From assembly GCF_000531125.1 (NCBI RefSeq), contig NZ_CBTK010000261.1, positions 60,104-124,103 on the forward strand: a stretch of DNA of 64,000 bases. Direction: 5' to 3'. The stretch is from Candidatus Contendobacter odensis Run_B_J11. GTDB taxonomy: Bacteria > Pseudomonadota > Gammaproteobacteria > Competibacterales > Competibacteraceae. The translations under genes and the position numbers were made by a program. Shown piece by piece: positions 18,780-28,312 of this stretch. The notes under the pieces are model-generated. The model did no database searches. It was not told the DNA's origin and saw nothing but the letters and a program-made list of their open reading frames with translations. Positions within the stretch are counted from its first letter, which is position 1. Each line of letters starts with the position of its first letter.

Positions 18780-19381
18780 GCGATTTCACGACCGTGGACC
18801 TGCTGCGGCACGGCGAACCGGAAGGCGGCCAGAAATTCCGGGGCGCGCTGGATGACCCACTGAGTTCACTCGGCTGGAAACAGTTACGAATATCGGTCGG
18901 TGACTACCGTGACTGGCAAGTGATCGTCAGTTCGCCGCTGATTCGCTGCGCCGCCTTTGCCAAGGAACTGGCAGAGCGACTGGATCGACCACTGGAGATC
19001 GTGCCCAATTTTCGCGAGTTGAATTTCGGCGCATGGGAAGGCCGCACCAGCGCCGAGATTTACGCCGCTGATCCGCTGGCGGTGGCGCAATTCTGGCGCG
19101 ACCCGGTGATGTACCCGATTACCGGCGGCGAACCGGTCAGCGATTTTGACCAGCGGGTCGGCGCCGCCTGGAATGCGTTGCTGGAGCGCTATCGAGGTCA
19201 GCAAGTATTGCTGGTCGCGCATGGCGGTACGATCCGGATGGTGCTGCGTCAAGTCCTTGATCTACCACTGCGTAACCTCTGGCGGTTCGAGGTACCCTAC
19301 GCTGCACTGAGCCGGGTGCGGCGGTATAACGACCCGGACGCTGATCCGCAACTGGTGTTTCTTAACGGCCGCCCGGCATGA
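18776..19381 (+). CDS. cobC: Histidine phosphatase, probable alpha-ribazole phosphatase
   Basis: The 201-residue protein belongs to the phosphoglycerate-mutase-like phosphatases. The phosphorylated histidine is in [12 protein letters not shown], the family glutamate in [13 protein letters not shown], and the second histidine in [13 protein letters not shown]. Its place between cobT and cobS, with 4-nt overlaps on both sides, supports removal of the phosphate from alpha-ribazole phosphate or the final cobalamin phosphate. The family itself does not fix the substrate. Confidence 0.85.
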   Translation: MSDFTTVDLLRHGEPEGGQKFRGALDDPLSSLGWKQLRISVGDYRDWQVIVSSPLIRCAAFAKELAERLDRPLEIVPNFRELNFGAWEGRTSAEIYAADPLAVAQFWRDPVMYPITGGEPVSDFDQRVGAAWNALLERYRGQQVLLVAHGGTIRMVLRQVLDLPLRNLWRFEVPYAALSRVRRYNDPDADPQLVFLNGRPA

Positions 19382-20112
19382 TTCGACCGTTTGTGCTGGC
19401 TCTGCAACTGTTGACCCGGCTGCCGATCCCGTCCTCCAGCGCAGCACCGCGCCCTGAAGAGCTGGGGCAGTCGGTACTATGGTTTCCAAGCGTCGGGTTG
19501 CTGATCGGTGCGCTGCTGGCTGGGTTACAGATTGCGCTGTGGCGGATTGATTCCGAAGTGCTGGCGGCGTTGCTGCTGACGATCTGGGTGTTGCTGACCG
19601 GTGGTCTGCACTTGGACGGTCTGGCCGACAGCGCCGATGCCTGGATCGGCGGGCAGGGCGACCGCGACCGCACCCTGGCGATCATGAAAGATCCACGCAG
19701 CGGCCCCATCGCGATTGTCGTTATCATATTGCTGCTGCTCAACAAATTCGCTGCCCTGCACCTGCTGCTGGCCGGTGGTGCCTACCTCGCCTTGTTCCTG
19801 GCCCCGGTGCTGGGCCGCACGATTATCATCCTGCTGTTGATCACCACGCCTTATGTGCGTCCTGGTGGCTTGGGCGCTCCCTATGCGAACGCTCTGCCCC
19901 GGTTGAATTGTGGTCTGCTGGTGTTGCTGATTGCTGTTTTAACCGTTGCGTTGTTGAAATGGCAGGGCGGCGTATTGCTTATTACGCTAGGCATGGGTTT
20001 TTTCGGTCTGCGCCATTGGCTTCTGGCGCGTTTGGGCGGTACAACGGGCGATACTTTGGGTGCGGCCTGCGAATTGGCTGAAACCGTTGTATTGATCATG
20101 CTGGCGGGTTAA
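19378..20112 (+). CDS. cobS: Adenosylcobinamide-GDP ribazoletransferase
   Basis: CobS is the inner-membrane enzyme that joins adenosylcobinamide-GDP to alpha-ribazole. The 244-residue protein is highly hydrophobic and has the family active-site signature HLDGLADSADAW followed by KDPRSGPIAI. It closes the cobU-T-C-S operon, overlapping the previous gene by 4 nt. Confidence 0.93.
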   Translation: MIRPFVLALQLLTRLPIPSSSAAPRPEELGQSVLWFPSVGLLIGALLAGLQIALWRIDSEVLAALLLTIWVLLTGGLHLDGLADSADAWIGGQGDRDRTLAIMKDPRSGPIAIVVIILLLLNKFAALHLLLAGGAYLALFLAPVLGRTIIILLLITTPYVRPGGLGAPYANALPRLNCGLLVLLIAVLTVALLKWQGGVLLITLGMGFFGLRHWLLARLGGTTGDTLGAACELAETVVLIMLAG

Positions 20113-20192
20113 AAAAACGGGGATTCGGCCCGTTGTTGGAAATTTGGGCGAGGTTACTCTACAAGACTGAAACTTGTTTTTCCCCGAATAGA

Positions 20193-20222
20193 TTGATTCA
20201 TTACCCTCAAAAACATTAGTAT
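20193..20222 (+). promoter_or_regulatory. Possible sigma-70 promoter for the RND efflux operon
   Basis: TTGATT at 20193-20198 and TAGTAT at 20217-20222 are separated by 18 bp, about 50 bp before the adaptor-protein start. The intergenic stretch is AT-rich compared with the flanking genes. This is a consensus match only. Confidence 0.3.
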
Positions 20223-20270
20223 TCTCTAATATACCGACTCTAAAACCCGTCAGGTTCAAGGGAGGCTGCC

Positions 20271-21467
20271 ATGTCCATACCCGCTCGTCCACTGCTGTTG
20301 TGGTGCCTGTTAGCTGTCGCGCCGGGATTGCCCGTCGCCGCTGAAGTGCCGTTTCCAGTCGCCAAAGCCCAATTGCAAACCCTGCCCAGCGAACACGTCC
20401 TCGACGGCGTGGTTGAAGCAGTCAATAAAAGCACCGTCTCCGCTCAGACCGCCGGACGGGTTGAAGAAATCATGGTGGATGTCAACGACTTCGTGCCGCA
20501 GGGCGCGCCGATCCTCCGCCTGCGCAACACCGAGCAGCGCGCCGGTCTCGACCAGGCCCAGGCCAGTCTGCGCGAAGCCCAGGCCCGTTTTACCGAGGCT
20601 CAGGAGCGTACCGGCATCGACCAAGCCCAGGCCAATCTGCGCGAGGCGCAGGCCCGCTCCCTTGAAGCCCAGGCCGAATACAACCGTATTCGCAACGTCT
20701 ACGAGAAACAGATGGTTTCCAAAGCACAGATGGACACCGTTACCGCCACGCTCGACGCCGCTAAAGCACGACTTGAAGCCGCTCAAGCCGGGGTCGCCAA
20801 AGCCAGGGATTCGCAACGTGCCACGCTCGACGCCGCTAAAGCGCGGCTCGACGCCGCTCAAGCCGGAGTCGCGCAAGCCAGGGAATCGTTCAGCTATACC
20901 ACGGTCAACGCCCCCTACAGCGGGATCGTGCTGGAGCGCCATGTCCAACCCGGCGAAACCGTTCAGCCTGGCAAGCCGCTGATGACCGGATTTTCGCTTG
21001 ACGAATTGCGGGTGATGGCCGAGGTACCGCAACGGCTGATCACGCTGGTACGCCAATACAACCAGGCGCGAATCCTGCGACCGCATGATGGCAAGAGTAT
21101 CCCTGCCGAGAAACTGACCTTCTTCCCTTACGCCGATCCGCAAAGCAATATCTTCAAGGTCCGAATCTACCTGCCCAAAAAAACCGAGGGCCTTTACCCC
21201 GGCATGTTCGTTAAGACCGCCTTCCGGGTGGGTGAGGAGGAGCGTTTGACCGTGCCCCGTCAGGCGCTGGCCCAGCGCGGCGAGGTGAGCGGGGTCTATG
21301 TGGTCAGGGAGGGACAGGTCAGCTTGCGGCAGGTGCGGCCCGGCCGGATCGAGGGGGAGGTGATCGAAATTCTGGCGGGATTGGAGCCGGGCGAAGCAGT
21401 GGCACTGGACCCGATCAAGGCTGGGGTCTACCTCAAGGAACAGCAGCAGCGGACGGTGGAGAAATGA
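20271..21467 (+). CDS. RND efflux periplasmic adaptor (membrane fusion protein)
   Basis: The adaptor links an inner-membrane RND pump to an outer-membrane channel. The 398-residue protein has a signal peptide (PLLLWCLLAVAPGLPVAAE), a biotinyl-lipoyl-like segment (AQTAGRVEEIMVDVNDFVPQ), and a long coiled coil. Its second lipoyl half is YSGIVLERHVQPGETVQPG, followed by a beta-barrel end. The coiled coil is built from near-duplicate units (QAQASLREAQAR; TLDAAKARLEAAQAGVAKAR), so the DNA is internally repetitive. It lies 1 bp ahead of the pump gene. No outer-membrane channel gene is adjacent. Confidence 0.9.
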   Translation: MSIPARPLLLWCLLAVAPGLPVAAEVPFPVAKAQLQTLPSEHVLDGVVEAVNKSTVSAQTAGRVEEIMVDVNDFVPQGAPILRLRNTEQRAGLDQAQASLREAQARFTEAQERTGIDQAQANLREAQARSLEAQAEYNRIRNVYEKQMVSKAQMDTVTATLDAAKARLEAAQAGVAKARDSQRATLDAAKARLDAAQAGVAQARESFSYTTVNAPYSGIVLERHVQPGETVQPGKPLMTGFSLDELRVMAEVPQRLITLVRQYNQARILRPHDGKSIPAEKLTFFPYADPQSNIFKVRIYLPKKTEGLYPGMFVKTAFRVGEEERLTVPRQALAQRGEVSGVYVVREGQVSLRQVRPGRIEGEVIEILAGLEPGEAVALDPIKAGVYLKEQQQRTVEK

Positions 21468-21468
21468 A

Positions 21469-24400
21469 ATGAGCGATGCCGCTGAACCGCGCCTCGGCCT
21501 GTCCGGGGCGATTGCGAAAAAATTCCTGCTGAGTGAGATCACGCCATTGCTGGCGCTGGTCGGGCTGTTGCTGGGCGTACTCGCGGTGCTGGTTACACCC
21601 CGCGAGGAAGAACCGCAGATCAATGTCACCTTCGCTAACGTATTCATCCCTTTCCCCGGCGCCACCGCGCAGGAAGTGGAAAAGCTGGTCAGCAATCCGG
21701 CGGAACAGATGCTTGCAGAAATCGAGGGCGTGGAACACATCTACTCGGTGTCGCGGCCCGGCATGGCGGTACTGACGGTGCAGTTCAAGGTCGGTGAACC
21801 GCGTACCGACGCCATCGTCCGGCTGTACAACAAGCTCTATTCCAATGCGGACGGACTGCCGCCCCACCTCGGCGTCGGCCAAGCCATTGTTAAGCCCAAG
21901 GGAATTGACGATGTACCTATCGTCAGTCTGACACTGTGGACCGAAGATCCCCAACGCAGTGCCGATGATTTGGCGCGGGTCGCCCATACCCTGGAAACCG
22001 AATTGAAGCGGGTTCCCGGCACCCGCGATCTGTACACCATCGGTGCGCCCGACCGGGTGGTGCGGGTGCGCTTCGATCCAGCCAAGCTGTCCGGCTACGG
22101 GCTGGCACTGAGTGACCTACGCAGCGCGCTGCAAGCCGCGAATGCGTCCACCGACGCCGGAGCGCTGGTCAGCGATAATCGGGAAATTCCGGTGCAGGCC
22201 GGCAGTTTTCTGGTGGATTCGGAGGACATCGGCAGTCTGGTAGTGGGCTTGCACCAAGGCACCCCGGTCTATCTGGCCGATGTCGCCGAAGTTACCCTGG
22301 GACCGGATCAGCCGGAACGCTCGGTATGGCTGGGCACCGGGCCGGCGGCAAAAACCAACGGGATCAACATCCGGGGCGAATTCCCCGCCGTGACCCTCGC
22401 CATTGCCAAGAAACCCGGCGAGAACGCGGTGCGAATTGCCGATCAGGTAATAGCGCGGGTCGCGCAACTCCAGGGCACCGTCATCCCCGAAGGCGTCAAC
22501 GTCACCGTCACCCGCAACTATGGCGTCACCGCCAACGATAAGGCGGTGACGTTAATCACCAAGCTGATCTTCGCCACTGGGCTGGTGATCGTACTGGTGT
22601 TGTTCGCACTGGGCTGGCGTGAGGCGTTCATCGTCGGCGCAGCGGTGATTCTGACCCTGACCATTACCCTGTTCGCCTCCTGGGCCTGGGGTTTCACTCT
22701 CAACCGGGTGTCACTGTTCGCGCTGATTTTCTCTATCGGCATTCTGGTAGATGACGCCATCGTAGTCGTGGAAAACATTCATCGCCATATCCAGTTGGGC
22801 GGGCGCAGTCTGGTTGACGCGATCCCGCTGGCGGTGGACGAGGTCGGTGGCCCCACTATTCTGGCGACCTTTACCGTGATCGCCGCCCTGCTGCCGATGG
22901 CCTTCGTTTCCGGGTTGATGGGGCCGTACATGAGTCCGATCCCGATCAACTCCAGCATGGGCATGTTGATTTCGCTGGCGGTGGCGTTCGTATTCACACC
23001 GTGGCTGACTTACAAGGTATTGCGGCGGGTAGTGGAAAAGCACCAACCCTCACCCCCAACCCCTCTCCCACCGGGCGCAGAGAGCGAAATACCTTCACCC
23101 CCAACCCCTCTCCCACCGGGCGCGGGGAGCGAGAATTTCTCCCACCGCCTGTTCCGGCGCGTAGTCGGGCCGTTCCTGCGTGGAAATCGTGGCCGACCCT
23201 TGCGCTGGCTGCTGGGCATTAGCGTTCTACTGCTGATCGGTGGCTCGGTCAGCCTTGCCTATTTCGAGTTGGTGGTGCTGAAGATGCTGCCCTTCGATAA
23301 CAAGTCAGAATTCCAGGTGATCGTGGACATGCCGGAAGGGACCACGCTGGAACAAACGGCGCGGGTATTGGGCGAGCTGGGCCGTTCTCTATCCACCGTC
23401 GAGGAAGTCACTGACTATCAGGTTTATGCCGGTACCGCTGCGCCGATCAACTTCAACGGGCTGGTGCGGCAGTATTACTTGCGGGCTGGCGCTAACGTCG
23501 GCGATATCCAGGTGAACCTGGTGGACAAGAAACATCGCCAGCGCAAGAGCCATGAAATCGCCTTGGCAGTGCGCGGCCCCTTGCAGGAGATCGGCCAGCG
23601 CTATAACGCCAACGTCAAGGTGGTGGAAGTGCCGCCCGGCCCGCCGGTCATGGCCCCGCTGGTGGCCGAGGTCTACGGGCTGAACTATCCCGGCCAGATT
23701 CAGGCTGCCCAACAAGTGCGAGCGATATTCAGCGCCACACCGGATATTATTGATGTAGACGATACCGTGGAAGACCCCGCCGAGCGGCTGATCGCCCATG
23801 TGGACCGGGCGAAAGCAGCCTTGCTCGGCGTGTCGCAGCAGGCGGTCGCCGCCGACCTCAACACCGCTCTGCGCGGCGAAGATGTGAGCTATTTGCACTC
23901 GGCCAGCGCCAAGTATCCGATTCCGTTGCGGTTGGAACTGCCCACCGCCGATAAAGCCGCTATCGCCGAAGTGCTGAGCCTGAAAACCCGCAGCCAAAGC
24001 GGATCCTTGGTGCCGCTGTCGGAAATCGTGGATGTTGAAAAAACGCAGCGTGAGAACGCCATTTATCACAAGGATCTGCTGCCGGTAGTGTTCGTGTTCG
24101 GCGACATGGCCGGCCCGCTCGACAGTCCGCTGTATGGCATGTTTGAAATCTTCGCTGTCCTGCGTGATCAGCTTATCGGCGGTGGCACATTGGAACAGTC
24201 CTTCATCCGCCAGCCGGACAATCCCTATGGCTACAGCCTGAAGTGGGATGGCGAGTGGCAGATCACTTATGAAACTTTCCGCGACATGGGAATTGCTTAC
24301 GGGGTAGGGATGATTCTGATCTACCTGCTGGTAGTGGTGCAATTCCGATCCTATCTGGTGCCGCTAATCATCATGGCACCGATTCCGCTAACCCTGATCG

Positions 24401-24771
24401 GGGTGATGCCGGGCCATGCCCTGCTCCACGCCCAATTCACCGCGACCTCGATGATTGGCATGATTGCGCTGGCCGGGATTATTGTCCGCAATTCGATCCT
24501 GCTGGTGGATTTCATCAATCTGGAAGTGGCGAACGGTATGCCGTTTCAGGAAGCAGTGATCCGCTCCAGCGCCGTGCGGGCCAAGCCGATTATCCTAACC
24601 GCATTGGCGGCTATGCTTGGCGCACTGTTCATTCTCGACGATCCAATCTTCCGGGGTTTGGCGATCTCGCTGATTTTTGGAATTATGGTGTCCACTGTGC
24701 TGACGCTGGTGTTCATCCCGGTGCTGTATTACGCAGCGTTTCGACGACGACTGGAATCGGCTACATCCTGA
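21469..24771 (+). CDS. RND efflux permease
   Basis: The 1,100-residue inner-membrane proton-driven transporter belongs to the AcrB/MexF superfamily. It has two halves with periplasmic loops and about twelve membrane helices. The helix-4 proton-relay region is visible as LIFSIGILVDDAIVVVENIHRH. The divergent N-terminus (LLGVLAVLVTPREEEPQINV) is that of the HAE-like branch that often handles organic solvents or metals. Near residues 525-555, in the cytoplasmic loop between the halves, there is a proline-rich insert of two near-identical 15-residue units (SPPTPLPPGA...), encoded by a 45-bp REP-like repeat in tandem. The substrate is unknown. Confidence 0.9.
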   Translation: MSDAAEPRLGLSGAIAKKFLLSEITPLLALVGLLLGVLAVLVTPREEEPQINVTFANVFIPFPGATAQEVEKLVSNPAEQMLAEIEGVEHIYSVSRPGMAVLTVQFKVGEPRTDAIVRLYNKLYSNADGLPPHLGVGQAIVKPKGIDDVPIVSLTLWTEDPQRSADDLARVAHTLETELKRVPGTRDLYTIGAPDRVVRVRFDPAKLSGYGLALSDLRSALQAANASTDAGALVSDNREIPVQAGSFLVDSEDIGSLVVGLHQGTPVYLADVAEVTLGPDQPERSVWLGTGPAAKTNGINIRGEFPAVTLAIAKKPGENAVRIADQVIARVAQLQGTVIPEGVNVTVTRNYGVTANDKAVTLITKLIFATGLVIVLVLFALGWREAFIVGAAVILTLTITLFASWAWGFTLNRVSLFALIFSIGILVDDAIVVVENIHRHIQLGGRSLVDAIPLAVDEVGGPTILATFTVIAALLPMAFVSGLMGPYMSPIPINSSMGMLISLAVAFVFTPWLTYKVLRRVVEKHQPSPPTPLPPGAESEIPSPPTPLPPGAGSENFSHRLFRRVVGPFLRGNRGRPLRWLLGISVLLLIGGSVSLAYFELVVLKMLPFDNKSEFQVIVDMPEGTTLEQTARVLGELGRSLSTVEEVTDYQVYAGTAAPINFNGLVRQYYLRAGANVGDIQVNLVDKKHRQRKSHEIALAVRGPLQEIGQRYNANVKVVEVPPGPPVMAPLVAEVYGLNYPGQIQAAQQVRAIFSATPDIIDVDDTVEDPAERLIAHVDRAKAALLGVSQQAVAADLNTALRGEDVSYLHSASAKYPIPLRLELPTADKAAIAEVLSLKTRSQSGSLVPLSEIVDVEKTQRENAIYHKDLLPVVFVFGDMAGPLDSPLYGMFEIFAVLRDQLIGGGTLEQSFIRQPDNPYGYSLKWDGEWQITYETFRDMGIAYGVGMILIYLLVVVQFRSYLVPLIIMAPIPLTLIGVMPGHALLHAQFTATSMIGMIALAGIIVRNSILLVDFINLEVANGMPFQEAVIRSSAVRAKPIILTALAAMLGALFILDDPIFRGLAISLIFGIMVSTVLTLVFIPVLYYAAFRRRLESATS
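23047..23133 (+). repeat. REP-like C-rich repeat, two 45-bp copies, inside the RND permease gene
   Basis: Copies start at 23047 and 23092, spaced exactly 45 bp, and share CACCCCCAACCCCTCTCCCA. The same sequence family occurs between genes at 30233 and 35637. Here it is read in frame as proline-rich protein. Confidence 0.85.
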
Positions 24772-24800
24772 TTGGAGTAATGAAGGTAGATCAAGATATT

Positions 24801-25407
24801 TCAGAGAAACGAACTACCCGGCTCTTTCAGAAATGCCAGCTCCTCTAGCGTACTATCCCGGCCCAGGATGACGTTCAAATCCGGGAAGCGCCCAAAGCGG
24901 GCGATCACCTCGTGGTGGCGGCGGGCATAATCCAGAAATCCTTCGCAATCTTCCGTAAGCATTGTTGGTGCTTCGTCGCGTAGTTGAGTAAAGGCGGCCA
25001 CGCTCTGCTCCTGCACCGCCAAATCTTCAGCGTGTTCCAACGGCAAATAGAAGAACAACCGCTGAATCGGCCACAGCTCCCGATCATGGCCTTGCACCAT
25101 GCCCGCCAGGGTCAGTGCTTGTGCTCGATGATCCTGCGCGAACGCTGCCGCTGTACCTCGGTGAATGTGGGTGGCGAGGCACCTGATCGAGCAGCAGAAT
25201 CAGCGCCAGTCGCCCCTGAGCAGTTTCTGCCCAACCGTCCAGTTCTCCAGCGACTGCCTGCCGCCACCCCTTACCAAAACGCTCGCGGATTATTTGGTCA
25301 TAGGCACGACCGTTTTGAAACCACAAGTCATAACGGTCGCGGTTGAAAGCCTCCGGTCCCGTCAGCGGGCCAAACCAGAAGTCAAGAAGCGTCTTTTGCA
25401 TCTGCAT
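24801..25407 (-). pseudogene. DUF924 family protein, frameshifted
   Basis: Two adjacent reading frames together make one DUF924 protein. The first (25407 down to 25084) begins MQMQKTLLDFWFGPLTG and reaches LALILLLDQVPRH; the second carries RLFFYLPLEHAEDLAVQEQS and runs to 24801. The break lies at a tandem duplication of four bases, GTGG GTGG on the plus strand at 25167-25174. Deleting one copy restores the continuous family sequence LLLDQVPRHIHRGTAAAFAQ. The family is conserved in proteobacteria, with no firmly assigned function. It may be a true pseudogene, a reversible slippage site, or a sequencing error. Confidence 0.85.
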
Positions 25408-25415
25408 AGCCCTCG

Positions 25416-25445
25416 TTAATCATCATGCGTTTAATCATCATGCGT
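25416..25445. repeat. Perfect 15-bp tandem duplication
   Basis: TTAATCATCATGCGT occurs twice back to back, at the 3' end of the unknown gene ending at 25431. The duplication spans its stop codon. It is a small slippage scar with no evident function. Confidence 0.85.
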
Positions 25446-25916
25446 TAACAGTTCACCAACCCGGACTTGTGTCATCAATGCGAATGCCCGCAGCAACGCA
25501 TTGACCAGTGGCGGTTTACGCAGAATCTGCCGGTGGTCGCCTTTCCAGACTTGCAGGCGCTGGGTACCCACCGCCACCAGCAGATTCGACAAATTGAAAC
25601 CCTGACCGAGCCACTGTGCCCAATCGGACGGTGCTGCCCGTAAATCCCAATTCAGTTCGCAGTCATCATAATGATTCGCCTGTTTAGCGATACCATGTGC
25701 CACCCGCAAAATCCCGTGCGGCTTGCGCTGATCCAGAAAACCATAGCCGATCACCGCATTAAACCGTTGCCGGATCAATTCCCTGACCATCGCCTGCTCC
25801 GCGTTCCACAACCGGGCGTATTCATGCATCCACGCCTCGGAAAACACCTGCATGGTTATATCTTTCTCAAGCGGTTCTTTCACGGCAACCAGCCGGCAAC
25901 TCTCGATCCTGCTCAT
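25431..25916 (-). CDS. Unknown conserved-looking protein downstream of uppP
   Basis: The 161-residue ORF starts at an ATG at 25916 that overlaps the uppP stop (ATGA), so it is probably translationally coupled to uppP. Another possible start is the methionine of MQVFSEAWMHEYARLWNAEQ, further in. The central part (DDCELNWDLRAAPSDWAQWL, KGDHRQILRKPPLVNALLRA) resembles sterol-carrier-like lipid-binding proteins in layout, but I cannot name a family with confidence. There are no membrane segments or signal peptide. Confidence 0.6.
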   Translation of the reverse strand: MSRIESCRLVAVKEPLEKDITMQVFSEAWMHEYARLWNAEQAMVRELIRQRFNAVIGYGFLDQRKPHGILRVAHGIAKQANHYDDCELNWDLRAAPSDWAQWLGQGFNLSNLLVAVGTQRLQVWKGDHRQILRKPPLVNALLRAFALMTQVRVGELLTHDD

Positions 25917-26737
25917 CCGCCTTTGCCTACCCAAGGGTGATAGTGGAAATACAGCAGCAGCAAGCCGCCAAACACAATCCGGTACCAGGCAAAGGGTGCG
26001 AAACTGTGCTTGCCGACATAGGCCAGCAGGAAACGCACTACCACCAGCCCCCCCAGAAACGCCGCCATAAAGCCGACTGCGAACATCGGCACATCCGCCA
26101 AATTCAGGTTATGCCATTCTTTATAAAGACTGTAAAAGGTCGCGGCGAACATGGTTGGAATCGCCAGAAAGAACGAAAACTCGGTAGCCGCGAACCGCGA
26201 CATTCCGCCCACCATCCCGCCCATAATGGTCGCGCCCGACCGCGACACCCCCGGAAATAAGGCCAGACTCTGCGCGATCCCCACCAGCAGTGCATCCTTC
26301 CAGCGCATCTCCTCCATCGCCTGCACCCGCCCCGTCCGCGCATAGCGTTCGATCAGCAGAATCGCGAAACCGCCCAGCACCAGTGCCCCGGCCACGCTCA
26401 CCGGGTTGAACAGATAATGAGTGATAGTCTTGTGCAGCAACAAACCCAGTACCGCCGCCGGTACGAACGCGATGGCCAGATTGATCACCAGTCGCTGCAC
26501 CTTACGATCCCAGTCTACGTTCAGCGCAATATCGAGCAACCGTTCACGGTAAATCCACACCACCGCCAAAATCGCTCCGAGTTGAATGAAAATCTCGAAC
26601 GCCTCCGCCCGCGATCCGGTGAAATCCAGAAAATCCCCTACAATGATCAAATGACCGGTACTGGAGATGGGCAGAAACTCCGAGGCCGCTTCCACCAGCC
26701 CCAGGAGCAGCGCCTTGAGAATCAACAGAATGTCCAA
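25913..26737 (-). CDS. uppP: Undecaprenyl-diphosphatase
   Basis: UppP recycles the lipid carrier of peptidoglycan and polysaccharide synthesis and confers some bacitracin resistance. The 274-residue membrane protein has the family motif EAASEFLPISSTGHLIIVGD near the N-terminus and FPGVSRSGATIMGG later. The start is a TTG at 26737, chosen because GAAGGAG lies about 8 nt upstream and the protein then begins MDILLILKALLLGLVE like the family. A TTG further upstream (26767) would add ten unrelated residues. Confidence 0.93.
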   Translation of the reverse strand: MDILLILKALLLGLVEAASEFLPISSTGHLIIVGDFLDFTGSRAEAFEIFIQLGAILAVVWIYRERLLDIALNVDWDRKVQRLVINLAIAFVPAAVLGLLLHKTITHYLFNPVSVAGALVLGGFAILLIERYARTGRVQAMEEMRWKDALLVGIAQSLALFPGVSRSGATIMGGMVGGMSRFAATEFSFFLAIPTMFAATFYSLYKEWHNLNLADVPMFAVGFMAAFLGGLVVVRFLLAYVGKHSFAPFAWYRIVFGGLLLLYFHYHPWVGKGG

Positions 26738-26805
26738 AGAAACTCCTTCAGATCGTGGCCTAAACAAAGTTTGCGATTCTAGCAGTCCGGTTATAGAGGC
26801 TCATC

Positions 26806-27441
26806 ATGAAATTCAAACCGCTGACTTCCCTGATCCTCGCCGCCGCGCTATTCCCGATATTGGACGACGCCGCAGAAGCTCAGCAGATTTACAAATGGAC
26901 CGACGCCAGCGGTCAGGTGCATTACAGCGAAAAAAAACCCGATGACGCAGCCCAAGTGCAGACGCTTGACATTGCCCCACCACCGCCCCCAGCTCCTTCC
27001 AGCGTCGATTCCGCTGCCGAAATCGCCCGCATCAACGCCTTGTCCGATCAAATGGCTCGTGAACGTCAAGCGACGGAACAGGCTCGCCAGGAGCAGGCGA
27101 CCCGCAACTTGGAACAGGAAAATCAGCAGTTGCAAAATGACCTGCTGAACCAGCAGTTGCAACAACAAAAGCAGCAACAGGAAGACAACAGTAATAGCGT
27201 GATCATCGGTTATCCGCCGCCCTACCCCAATCCGTATCCATTCTACCCGCTCTACCCGCCCTACCCGCCAAGGCCGCCTTATCCGCCGCATCTTGGGCCA
27301 CCGTGCCAACCGTGGCCCGAATGTCGCCAGCCCAGGCCACCCGTGCGCCCGCCGGTGCCGCTGGCCAAGCCCAACCCGCCCTTCAAACCAGCGCCAGCCG
27401 GCATCGCGCCGGCATCGCCAGGTGTATTCCGGGACCGTTGA
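26806..27441 (+). CDS. DUF4124 envelope protein with Gln-rich helix and Pro/Tyr-rich tail
   Basis: The 211-residue protein has a signal peptide (LTSLILAAALFPILDDAAEA), then a DUF4124 domain (QQIYKWTDASGQVHYSEKKP). A helical stretch rich in Gln, Glu and Arg follows, and then a tail made almost only of Pro, Tyr and Phe (PPYPNPYPFYPLYPPYPPRP). DUF4124 proteins are common in gammaproteobacterial envelopes, with no established role. The tail could bind peptidoglycan or other proteins, but this is a guess. Confidence 0.8.
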   Translation: MKFKPLTSLILAAALFPILDDAAEAQQIYKWTDASGQVHYSEKKPDDAAQVQTLDIAPPPPPAPSSVDSAAEIARINALSDQMARERQATEQARQEQATRNLEQENQQLQNDLLNQQLQQQKQQQEDNSNSVIIGYPPPYPNPYPFYPLYPPYPPRPPYPPHLGPPCQPWPECRQPRPPVRPPVPLAKPNPPFKPAPAGIAPASPGVFRDR

Positions 27442-27447
27442 GCGGCG

Positions 27448-28278
27448 CTAACCGACCGCAATCCCGACCTGCAACGCCGGTTGCGCTTGAACGGCGCCAG
27501 TCGGTTGAAACCAGGCCAACTGCGAGTGCAATTTCACCACTTCGCCGACGATGAGCAACGCCGGCGGGCGGATTTCGGTGTTCTGAATCACAGTGGGCAA
27601 CGTCGCCAGCGTGGCGCAATACACCCGCTGCTGAGGCGTAGTCCCCTGCTCGATCAAGGCCACCGGCCTATCAGCGGCCATCCCGTGTTCGCGCAGCTTT
27701 TCGCAGATAGGACGAGCGCTCTTCAGCCCCATGTAAAACACCACCGTCTGATGCGGTTGCACCAGTGCCGGCCAGTTCAAATCCAGCGCGCCATCCCGGA
27801 GATGGCCGGTCACAAACACGCAGGACTGCGCATAATCACGATGGGTCAGCGGAATACCGGCGTAAGCGGCGCAACCGGCAGCGGCAGTAACACCCGGTAC
27901 CACCTGAAAGGGAATGCCCGCCGCCATCAGGGTCTCAATCTCTTCACCGCCTCGCCCGAAAATGAACGGGTCGCCTCCCTTGAGTCGCAACACCTTCTTG
28001 CCCTGCATAGCCAAATTTACCAGCAACTGGTTGATATCGTGTTGCGGTAGCGTATGGCGATCCGGTTCCTTGCCGACAAAAATGCGTCCAACCCGGGTCT
28101 CCAGCACCTCCAGAATCGCTGGTGCAATCAACCGGTCGTACACGGCCACGTCGGCCTGTTTCATCAGCCGCACCGCCTTCAAGGTCAGCAGTTCGGGGTC
28201 ACCGGGACCGGCCCCCACCAGATAAACTTCGCCGACTGAAGATTGCGTCGGGCTTGGATCGAACGGTTCCACGATCAT
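27448..28278 (-). CDS. cobA: Uroporphyrinogen-III C-methyltransferase
   Basis: CobA (SUMT) adds two methyl groups to uroporphyrinogen III, making precorrin-2 at the entry to B12 and siroheme synthesis. The 276-residue protein has the AdoMet motif [18 protein letters not shown] at its start, then [18 protein letters not shown] and [19 protein letters not shown]. It stands alone, without the CysG dehydrogenase/chelatase domain, which suits a role in B12 synthesis next to cobD and cbiB. Confidence 0.94.
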   Translation of the reverse strand: MIVEPFDPSPTQSSVGEVYLVGAGPGDPELLTLKAVRLMKQADVAVYDRLIAPAILEVLETRVGRIFVGKEPDRHTLPQHDINQLLVNLAMQGKKVLRLKGGDPFIFGRGGEEIETLMAAGIPFQVVPGVTAAAGCAAYAGIPLTHRDYAQSCVFVTGHLRDGALDLNWPALVQPHQTVVFYMGLKSARPICEKLREHGMAADRPVALIEQGTTPQQRVYCATLATLPTVIQNTEIRPPALLIVGEVVKLHSQLAWFQPTGAVQAQPALQVGIAVG

Positions 28279-28312
28279 ATTCTGTCCGTTATGGTGAAAA
28301 ACGAATTGCAGC

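Noticed and set aside
20310..21740. 476-codon minus-strand open frame across the RND adaptor gene
   Set aside because: It is antisense to a clear adaptor protein with repeated coiled-coil codons; the repeats keep the opposite frame open. Its translation resembles no family.
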